Origin: Chitinophagales bacterium
GTDB taxonomy: Bacteria > Bacteroidota > Bacteroidia > Chitinophagales > Chitinophagaceae
Direction: 5' to 3'
Assembly (NCBI GenBank): GCA_020636495.1
Contig: JACJXQ010000012.1
Location: 1 to 14,155 of the forward strand
Length of the DNA stretch: 14,155 nt
This document shows positions 8,597 to 14,155 of this stretch, in pieces. Numbering within the stretch: position 1 is the first letter of the stretch; each line of letters opens with the position of its first letter. A program made the translations under genes and the position numbers. The notes under the pieces were generated by a model. It made no database searches and was not told the origin of the DNA. It was given only the letters and a program-made list of their open reading frames with translations.

Positions 8597-8652
8597 AGAA
8601 TGTGGTATTGGTAAATAACTTCGGGTCATATCACAGCTGCTGGCTGCTGGAA

Positions 8653-9316
8653 TTACCGCGTAGGCTCAAGGCAGATGTTTTTTGTCGTAGCCTAGTGCCA
8701 GTGTTTTTGTTGGCATCATCAACCATTGCTTTCAACCACACAGCATAAAGCAGGCATTGGGCAGGTTCTTAATCAGGTCTTCGTATACTTATGAACATAC
8801 CTGTCCTCCCATTCCTCTCGGGATAAGACGAAGGATAATTAAGTTTCCATCTGTTTTTCCAGTTCCTTCATCTCTTCAGATAAAAGGTCTTCCTGTTTGC
8901 GTGTGCCAAACACAAGGTGCAGTTTTCCGTGTGGACATTGTTTTCCTGGATATAATGTATCATACTCCTGAAAGGTGCTTACCCAGTTACACACCATGAA
9001 CAGATTCTCCGGTATTTCGTCGTGCAGCCAAAACACCCCTGCGGACCGCGCACCACCAACTCTGAACTACCACTACATCGTTGAAAATATATTCTGTTGC
9101 ACCTCTTCAGGTACACCACCACCAGTTCTATCACATTGGTACCATCCGGCATCGAAGTGCTATAACTGCGCCATCGCTTGTTGCGCTTTCATGTATGGGT
9201 AGATCGGCGACAAACTGCCCGGTTTGAAATCAAAACGCTCAGTTTCGGGCAACTCGCCAGTAACGCCGTGTAATAGGCGTTGCCTGTTCTATTCTGGTTA
9301 CTATCGCTTTTGCCAT
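8653..9316 (-). pseudogene. Ferredoxin-NADP-reductase-like FAD/NAD(P) oxidoreductase, broken by many small indels
   Basis: No long open frame exists here, but joining minus-strand frames gives a nearly complete FNR-type protein of about 220 residues. It starts at ATG 9316 (MAKAIVTRIEQATPITRRYW), then FDFKPG, the FAD-binding RWRSYS, SMPDGTNVIELVVVYL, EYIFNDVVV, ELVVRGPQG and FWLHDEIPENLFMVC. A damaged TGTG-type nucleotide loop and PFRSMIHYIQENNV follow, then PHGKLHLVFGTRKQEDLL, LSREEW, VYEDLIKNLPNACFMLCG and ALGYDKKH, ending near a TAA at 8653-8655. Likely one-base losses lie near 9216-9220, 9183-9187, 9062-9068, 9034-9039 and 8931-8936, mostly in homopolymers. It follows the second secreted-protein gene by 29 bases. 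It may be a decayed gene or a normal gene in error-rich sequence. Confidence 0.8.
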
Positions 9317-9345
9317 TGAGGTAGCATAATATAAAGTTGCACAAA

Positions 9346-10064
9346 TTAATCTGTTGAGCCGGCGTGGTTTCTTTGTTTGTCAGGTTCTGCCCATATAGCA
9401 TAACCACGTATCCACATCATCAGCTCCAGTGTTGAAGCCTTGAGTGCATAATCCGGTTCCATAGGGTTATTTGATAAAAGTAATGGCAGAGTCGCGGGTT
9501 GATCCATAACTTTCATCACAAGGTCAGGGTTATATCTTATGGCAATATACTTCTGCACTCCATGGCCTTAAAAGACCCATGAATGTTTATCCTTTTCTCT
9601 GTCCCGATATACGTGCTGCCAGCTCTGAGGATAGCTCCATCTGGTAATACCATCGCCTCGCACCACCTATAACTTTCGGTTTACGCTCCGCATCCTGTAT
9701 CGATTTTTATAGGTGTGCAAACTCTTCATGTTCCTTCTGTACTCTCCAGTTCAGGCAATATCTCTACCCCATCCAGCGTATAAGAAAGTGTTGCCAGTGT
9801 TATTACAGCAGGAGCTACTCCCGGAGAAGCCAGCGTTTTTTTAGTGGCATAATAAGCCATCATATGTATGATTGTATCTCCGTAAATAGCTTTCAACTTA
9901 TAGCAACCGTTGTTATCTGTAACTGCGCCGTCAACGGTTCTCTTGTTCACTACTATTACCCCTTGTAGTGCCTTACCGGCCTCGTCACGTACTATGCCCT
10001 GTGTAAACTGCGCCGATACAGTCAGCGGTAATATGCAAATCAGTATGTACAACAACAGTTTCAT
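9346..10064 (-). pseudogene. Second carboxypeptidase-regulatory-domain secreted protein, 3' half frame-broken
   Basis: The first 112 codons (10064 to 9726) are intact: a signal peptide (about 1-18, ending VSAQ), then a CarboxypepD_reg-like beta-sandwich with TQGIVRDEAGKALQGVIVVN (21-40), GAVTDNNGCYKLKA and YTLDGVEILPELE. The frame then breaks near 9735. Other minus-strand frames carry the expected rest: QKEHEEFAH, SIQDAERKPKV, QMELSSELAARISG and, from 9558 down, KYIAIRYNPDLVMKV and LELMMWIRGYAIW, to the stop at 9346. This last part aligns by eye with the C-terminus of the intact upstream paralogue (RYTPELV, MPYDYA, LEMKMWIR). The gene begins 2 bases after its paralogue. The role of this protein family is unknown to me; the product should be exported. 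Confidence 0.78.
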
Positions 10065-10066
10065 AT

Positions 10067-10834
10067 CTACTCTTTTATTTGTTCAACAAGGCTATCATTT
10101 ATCCTGGGTATTCCTGTTGAATCTATCACCTTCAGCCACTCACGATAGTGATACCGTATCCACATCTTCATTTCCAGGTCGGTAGCCGCACGGGCATAAT
10201 CATAAGGCATCGGGTATGCATTCATAAAATGCCCTAAGCTATCACCCTGCATACCTGTCATCTCTGCTACCAGTTCGGGCGTATAGCGTGTATCAATAAA
10301 TCGGGCATCCTCCCATTGGTTGAATTTTTTCTGGAATTTAAATATCTGCTTGCTCCGTTTATTGAACTTTTCGGCCACAAACGAAAAAGGACTGCCCAGT
10401 ACACTGCTTTTACTCCTTGACAAGAAAGGTCGATATGTCTTCACATTCTCAATGGAGTCTATCTGGTACTGCGTATAGTCAGGCATCAGTATCACTTCCT
10501 GCAGCCTGTAACTAATAGCCTCAAGGTTTATATCCGCAGTATATACCCCCACGCTGATCGGCATCTGGTACTGTGCCGCTTTATAGCCTATATATGAGAA
10601 GGCCACCTTGTCTCCCGCAACAGCCTGTATAGTAAAATATCCCTCCGGGTTGCTGTAGGTTGACTTTTGTGTACTCAGGTTTACTACCGTTACCGGGTAC
10701 AAAGGCTGGCCACTGCCTTTTTCTGTCACCCTGCCCTTCAGCGTTTGTGCAACACCGGGCAGCGGGGCAAGAAAGCATAATATGGCCAGTAGTCGGTACA
10801 AGTATATTCTATAATAAGCAAATGTAACATACAA
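10067..10834 (-). CDS. Exported protein with carboxypeptidase-like regulatory domain
   Basis: A signal peptide (RLLAILCFLAPLPGVAQ) is followed by a CarboxypepD_reg-like beta-sandwich: LKGRVTEKGSGQPLYPVTVV, then the NPEGYFTIQA strand pair and VAFSYIGYKAAQ, ending near residue 120. A charged C-terminal helical region holds RYTPELV, MPYDYARAATDLEMKMWIR and a terminal helix. Such proteins are common in Bacteroidota, but no enzymatic role is evident. The longest frame begins at TTG 10834. A TTG at 10801 fits better because it puts the signal peptide at the very start and lies downstream of a candidate -7 box (10819-10826) that would fall inside the longer version. An in-frame stop at 10841-10843 limits extension. 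Its paralogue follows after 2 bases, suggesting tandem duplication. Confidence 0.8.
   Translation of the reverse strand: MYVTFAYYRIYLYRLLAILCFLAPLPGVAQTLKGRVTEKGSGQPLYPVTVVNLSTQKSTYSNPEGYFTIQAVAGDKVAFSYIGYKAAQYQMPISVGVYTADINLEAISYRLQEVILMPDYTQYQIDSIENVKTYRPFLSRSKSSVLGSPFSFVAEKFNKRSKQIFKFQKKFNQWEDARFIDTRYTPELVAEMTGMQGDSLGHFMNAYPMPYDYARAATDLEMKMWIRYHYREWLKVIDSTGIPRINDSLVEQIKE
10819..10826 (-). promoter_or_regulatory. Candidate -7 box for the secreted-protein genes
   Basis: On the minus strand this reads TACATTTG, an exact match to TAnnTTTG. No clear TTG lies at -33 spacing. If real, transcription begins near 10810 and translation must start at the TTG at 10801 rather than 10834. Confidence 0.4.
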
Positions 10835-10946
10835 GGCTTTCTATCCGAAGCTTATACCCCTGTTTTGACAATACTTTATGAACAATTTAGCCTGAGACAT
10901 GGATAAGTAAGCCGTTTGTTTTTATTTTGTCCTAAAATCAAGAATT

Positions 10947-12137
10947 ATGTCAAGTCCGTCATTTTACACAAGGTTACAGTCTGAGCTAAAAGAAATTGAA
11001 GACGCCGGTTTATATAAAAAAGAACGTTTTATTGAATCTGAGCAGGGAGCGGAAATAACCGTGAATGGCAAACAAGTGCTGAATTTCTGTGCCAACAACT
11101 ACCTTGGGTTGTCATCGCACCCTAAAGTAATAGAAGCGGCACATAAAACAATTGACAGTCGTGGTTACGGTATGAGCTCCGTACGTTTCATATGCGGCAC
11201 CCAGGATATTCATAAAGAACTGGAAGAAAAGATCTCGAAATTCGTAGGTGCAGAAGATACTATTCTATACGTTGCCTGCTTTGATGCCAACGGTGGTGTG
11301 TTCGAGCCTTTGCTCAACGATCAGGATGTTATCATTTCTGATGAGCTGAATCACGCCTCTATCATCGATGGTGTACGCTTGTGTAAAGCACAACGTGCGC
11401 GTTACAGGCACAACAATATGGCCGAATTAGAGGAGCAACTGAAAGCCTACACAGGAGCCCGTACACGCCTTATTGTTACCGACTCTGTTTTCTCAATGGA
11501 TGGCACTATAGCACAACTCGATAAAATATGCGATTTGGCTGATAAATATGATGCACTGGTGATGATAGACGAAAGCCACTCTTCGGGCTTCATGGGTAAA
11601 ACAGGCCGTGGTGTTCATGAACTGTGTGGTGTAATGGATAGGATAGATATCATAACAGGAACATTGGGCAAGGCATTGGGTGGTGCTTCAGGTGGTTTCA
11701 CCAGCGGCAAAAAAGAAATTATTGATATGCTGCGCCAGCGTAGCCGGCCATACCTGTTCTCCAACACTGTAGCACCGTCAGTGGTTGGCGCTACTATCGC
11801 AGTATTAGATATGCTAAGCGAAACAACCGAACTACGTGACAGGCTGGAAGAAAATACAATATACTTCCGCGAGCAGATGACAGCTGCCGGTTTCGACATC
11901 AAACCCGGCACACATCCTATTGCTCCCATCATGCTGTATGATGCGGTATTAGCGCAAAAAATGGCAGCACAATTGCTGGATGAAGGCATCTATGTGATCG
12001 GCTTCTTCTACCCGGTGGTTCCTAAAGGGCAGGCACGTATCCGTGTTCAGATATCTGCTGCACACACCCGCGAACATCTTGACAAAGCCATTGCTGCTTT
12101 TACAAAAGTGGGCTGGGAACTTGGCGCAATAAAATAA
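10947..12137 (+). CDS. kbl: Glycine C-acetyltransferase (2-amino-3-ketobutyrate CoA ligase)
   Basis: PLP enzyme of the alpha-oxoamine synthase family that interconverts 2-amino-3-oxobutyrate plus CoA with glycine plus acetyl-CoA, the second step of threonine breakdown by threonine dehydrogenase. The 396 residues match family length. Visible are NNYLGLSSHP (50-59), RGYGMSSVRFICGTQDIHK (72-90), His136 in LNHASIIDG (ring stacking), Asp208 in VMIDESH, the PLP Lys242 in TGTLGKALGG, RQRSRPYLFSN, and the C-terminal GFFYPVVPKGQARIRVQISA, which is typical of Kbl rather than serine palmitoyltransferase or BioF. It is a lone plus-strand gene, with no threonine dehydrogenase beside it. A weak -7-like box (TTATTTTG, 10922-10929) precedes it and a strong hairpin follows. 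Confidence 0.92.
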   Translation: MSSPSFYTRLQSELKEIEDAGLYKKERFIESEQGAEITVNGKQVLNFCANNYLGLSSHPKVIEAAHKTIDSRGYGMSSVRFICGTQDIHKELEEKISKFVGAEDTILYVACFDANGGVFEPLLNDQDVIISDELNHASIIDGVRLCKAQRARYRHNNMAELEEQLKAYTGARTRLIVTDSVFSMDGTIAQLDKICDLADKYDALVMIDESHSSGFMGKTGRGVHELCGVMDRIDIITGTLGKALGGASGGFTSGKKEIIDMLRQRSRPYLFSNTVAPSVVGATIAVLDMLSETTELRDRLEENTIYFREQMTAAGFDIKPGTHPIAPIMLYDAVLAQKMAAQLLDEGIYVIGFFYPVVPKGQARIRVQISAAHTREHLDKAIAAFTKVGWELGAIK

Positions 12138-12169
12138 CTAGGAGCTTAGTCGGGTCTACAATATTTCAT

Positions 12170-12204
12170 AAAAAAGCTGCAGGCAAATTACCTGTAGCTT
12201 TTTT
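12170..12204. terminator. Bidirectional intrinsic terminator between convergent genes
   Basis: Arm 12170-12183 (AAAAAAGCTGCAGG) pairs with 12191-12204 (CCTGTAGCTTTTTT): 14 pairs including one G-T wobble, with a 7-base loop. The A tract on one side and T tract on the other suit termination in both directions. It lies 33 bases past the kbl stop and 46 bases from the end of the facing hydroxylase gene. Confidence 0.85.
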
Positions 12205-12249
12205 ATTCTACCTTTCGATAGAAAAAGTATTGATACATAACGGTAAACA

Positions 12250-12864
12250 TTACCCCTCCTTACTCGGCACAGTGCCAAACACATGGTCCCACAATACAGA
12301 ACTAACACCGAAACCTTTTTCAGGATATTTGTAATGATGCAGGTGATGATTACGCCAAAGGGCCTTTAACCATCTTGGTGGTGCGTAAGAATGTATAGAA
12401 TAGTGCATGCTACCATACAGCATATAACCCAATATAAAGCCCGGCCAGAAGGATAAGGCATATACCCCCATCAATAGATACATACCGCCAAAAATCAGTG
12501 ATGAAATAATGATACTGGGTACAGGCGGCATGAACAGTCGTTCACGATCGCGTGGGTATTCGTGATGTACGCCGTGCAGGGTGTATACAAACCGTTGACC
12601 TGCCCTGCTTTCTGTGATAAAATGGAATAGGTAGCGGTGCATCAGGTATTCAAAAAAGGTCCAGAACAAGAGGCCTGAAAAACAGATAAGTGCCTCTGTA
12701 CCTACGTCAACACCCAAGTATTCCACTCCGTAATACAACATGAAACTGATTACCGGAAAATATATACTATAGATGACAAAAGGATGTGTTTTTGTCAGCA
12801 ACTCGAGGAAAGGACTTTTGAAAAGTCTTGCCTGTCCTTTGTTTTTTATCTTGTTCAATTCCAT
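12250..12864 (-). CDS. Fatty acid hydroxylase / sterol desaturase family membrane enzyme
   Basis: A 204-residue di-iron membrane oxygenase. Its membrane segments (about 29-48, 56-74, 114-150) are interrupted by the expected His clusters: HRYLFH (76-81), HGVHH (97-101), HYSIH (154-158) and HHLHH (173-177), followed by GVSSVLWDHVFGT (186-198). Spacing and length resemble the catalytic part of fatty acid 2-hydroxylase (FA2H/Scs7-like). The probable reaction is hydroxylation of a fatty acyl chain of a membrane lipid, such as a sphingolipid or ornithine lipid; the substrate is inferred. The start is ATG 12864. It lies 41 bases after the exporter gene in the same direction, with a candidate -7 box in that gap. 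Confidence 0.88.
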   Translation of the reverse strand: MELNKIKNKGQARLFKSPFLELLTKTHPFVIYSIYFPVISFMLYYGVEYLGVDVGTEALICFSGLLFWTFFEYLMHRYLFHFITESRAGQRFVYTLHGVHHEYPRDRERLFMPPVPSIIISSLIFGGMYLLMGVYALSFWPGFILGYMLYGSMHYSIHSYAPPRWLKALWRNHHLHHYKYPEKGFGVSSVLWDHVFGTVPSKEG

Positions 12865-12885
12865 GGCTAGCGGAATTAATCAGGA

Positions 12886-12893
12886 CAAAATTA
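12886..12893 (-). promoter_or_regulatory. Candidate -7 box for the hydroxylase gene
   Basis: The minus strand reads TAATTTTG, an exact TAnnTTTG match 21 bases upstream of the ATG at 12864. No TTG is seen at -33 spacing, so the gene may also be read through from the exporter. Confidence 0.4.
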
Positions 12894-12905
12894 CGGAAAA
12901 TGTTA

Positions 12906-14155
12906 TTACTGCTTTGTCTCCTCCCCTTCTTTTTCGTCCTCACCAATAAACCAGGTAGGAGGTTTGCTCTTGCGCAGTATCTTATCCATCCAAAGCAGTA
13001 GTGCAGGTTGCAGTATCAGGTTAGTTACCATTGCTATGAATAAGGTCATAGACGTAAGCAGCCCAAGCGATTTGGTACCATCGAAACGAGATAGGATAAA
13101 TACACCGAAACCGGCAATCAATATCAGGGATGTATATATGATACTTAAGCCGGTGTCATGTATGGTTTGCTGTACTGTAGCGGGAATATCTTCATTGTGC
13201 TTACTAAGTTCCTGCCTGAAATTGACCAGGAAGCGTATGGTCACGTCAACTGTAATACCAAGGGCAATACTGAATACCAACACCGTAGAGGGTTTCAGTA
13301 CAATACCACTCCAGCCCATAATACCGGCAGTAATAATAAGGGGAATGATATTAATAATAATAGAGATAAGCAATATCCTCCATGAGCGGAACAGGAATAC
13401 CATACAGCCGAATATCATAATAAACGCCAGTATGATACTGTCGCGAAGACTGTTGATGATAAAACGGCTGCCCTCCAGGAATACCACACTCGTTCCCGTG
13501 AAAGTAACATCATAACGGGAGGTATCGAACAATTCAAGAGCTTTGGGCCTGAGGCTGTCAAGTAATAATGGCAAACGGTTGGTGCCAACATCTGCAATAT
13601 TAATGCTTAAACGCGCAGACTGGCGGTTGCTATCTACAAAGGAACTGACCAACCTTCCGAACATACTGTTCTTATCATTGTTGCCACGCAGGTAAGGTTG
13701 TATAAATGCTGCATCAAACATATTCGGGATGCCATAGCTGGAGCTATCACCATTATAGTAAGCCTGTCGTGCAAACTTTACACCATCTACAAAAGATAAG
13801 GCACGGCCCATTTCGTGGAAATTCTTCAGGTAATCATCCAGTTTATCTATCTTCTGCATGACAGTAAGCGAGGTCGCAGCGTTTTTGCGACGCGTATCGA
13901 CTACTATTTCAAGGGGCATTACACCTGTAAAGTGTTTTTCAAAGAATTTAAGGTCAGTATATACTTTCTCATCTTCCGGTAAGTCGTCAACAATATAACC
14001 CTGTGTTCTCAACTGGTACATACCAAAGAGCGAAAACGCAATAACCACAAGGCTGAAAGCATATATCCACGGGCGATGGCGGAATACCCAATTGGTAAAG
14101 AATGTAAGTAGTTTATTTATCCATTTGCTCTGTAGGTAGTGGGTATGCCTGCCTT
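12906..14155 (-). CDS. RND/MMPL-type exporter, C-terminal part (runs off right edge)
   Basis: The frame is open from the stop at 12906 to the window edge, about 416 residues. A GTG at 14048 is only an internal codon: coding continues upstream with KWINKLLTFFTNWVFRHRPW and further to the edge. Visible are a membrane segment (IYAFSLVVIAFSLFGMY, like TM7 of RND pumps), a large periplasmic loop with DDLPEDEKVYTDLKFFEKHF, and five C-terminal membrane segments. Among these is VFSIALGITVDVTIRFLVNF, which carries the acidic residue found in the GxxxD motif of MMPL/HAE3-type pumps. It probably moves a hydrophobic compound or lipid using the proton gradient. Polyene-type clusters often contain such exporters, but this one is about 4 kb away and reads in the other direction, so a link is speculative. 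Confidence 0.85.
   Translation of the reverse strand, partial: GRHTHYLQSKWINKLLTFFTNWVFRHRPWIYAFSLVVIAFSLFGMYQLRTQGYIVDDLPEDEKVYTDLKFFEKHFTGVMPLEIVVDTRRKNAATSLTVMQKIDKLDDYLKNFHEMGRALSFVDGVKFARQAYYNGDSSSYGIPNMFDAAFIQPYLRGNNDKNSMFGRLVSSFVDSNRQSARLSINIADVGTNRLPLLLDSLRPKALELFDTSRYDVTFTGTSVVFLEGSRFIINSLRDSIILAFIMIFGCMVFLFRSWRILLISIIINIIPLIITAGIMGWSGIVLKPSTVLVFSIALGITVDVTIRFLVNFRQELSKHNEDIPATVQQTIHDTGLSIIYTSLILIAGFGVFILSRFDGTKSLGLLTSMTLFIAMVTNLILQPALLLWMDKILRKSKPPTWFIGEDEKEGEETKQ

Noticed and set aside
8482..8748. 88-residue plus-strand open frame as a separate gene
   Set aside because: Its first half is out of frame inside the chain-length-factor-like gene, and its middle is the displaced C-terminus of that gene; the remainder is antisense to the end of the FNR-like gene.
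8839..9036. 65-residue minus-strand open frame as a separate small gene
   Set aside because: Its sequence is the middle of the FNR-like protein, flanked by further FNR segments in other frames; it is a fragment, not a gene.
10947..12137. Serine palmitoyltransferase as the identity of the alpha-oxoamine synthase
   Set aside because: Motifs such as RGYGMSSVRFICGTQDIHK and the C-terminal GFFYPVVPKGQARIRVQ are those of glycine C-acetyltransferase.
12964..13515. 183-residue plus-strand open frame
   Set aside because: Lies wholly inside the minus-strand exporter coding sequence, which has clear membrane segments and family motifs. Its translation has no recognisable domain.

Overview
The window looks like a chromosomal segment of a Bacteroidota bacterium, most likely Chitinophagales/Chitinophagaceae (inference). 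The reasons are moderate GC, Bacteroidota-type -7 boxes (TAnnTTTG) ahead of several genes, weak ribosome binding sites, a long Bacteroidota-style signal peptidase I, carboxypeptidase-regulatory-domain proteins, and a type II ketosynthase set of the flexirubin/aryl-polyene kind. No mobile element, CRISPR array, tRNA or rRNA was seen.

Layout. (1) Positions 1-1636, minus strand: kynurenine 3-monooxygenase (kmo), whose 3' end overlaps the start of recJ, which runs off the left edge. (2) 1755-3383, plus strand: a promoter, signal peptidase I (lepB) and a small cytochrome c lipoprotein. (3) 3431-8596, plus strand: a tight five-gene cassette of a methyltransferase, a halogenase-like flavoprotein, a half-length ketosynthase-like protein, a catalytic ketosynthase, and a ketosynthase homologue without the active-site Cys (chain-length-factor-like). 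This resembles the core of flexirubin/aryl polyene clusters, but no acyl carrier protein, ketoreductase, dehydratase or aryl-starter gene is visible beside it. (4) 8653-10834, minus strand: two tandem carboxypeptidase-regulatory-domain secreted proteins followed by a ferredoxin-NADP-reductase-like flavoprotein. The second secreted protein and the reductase are broken by many small indels. (5) 10947-12137, plus strand: glycine C-acetyltransferase (kbl), ending at a strong hairpin. (6) 12250-14155, minus strand: a fatty acid hydroxylase/sterol desaturase family membrane enzyme, and the C-terminal part of an RND/MMPL-type exporter that runs off the right edge.

The most unusual structural observation is a dense run of single-base frame breaks confined to about 8590-9740. 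It hits the 3' end of the chain-length-factor-like gene, all of the reductase and the 3' half of the second secreted protein, on both strands. The encoded residues stay family-like when frames are joined, and many breaks are one missing base in a homopolymer. That points to a poorly polished sequence patch at least as strongly as to real gene decay. The most interesting biology is the compact ketosynthase trio (one active, two apparently non-catalytic) with a tailoring methyltransferase and a WxWxIP flavoprotein.
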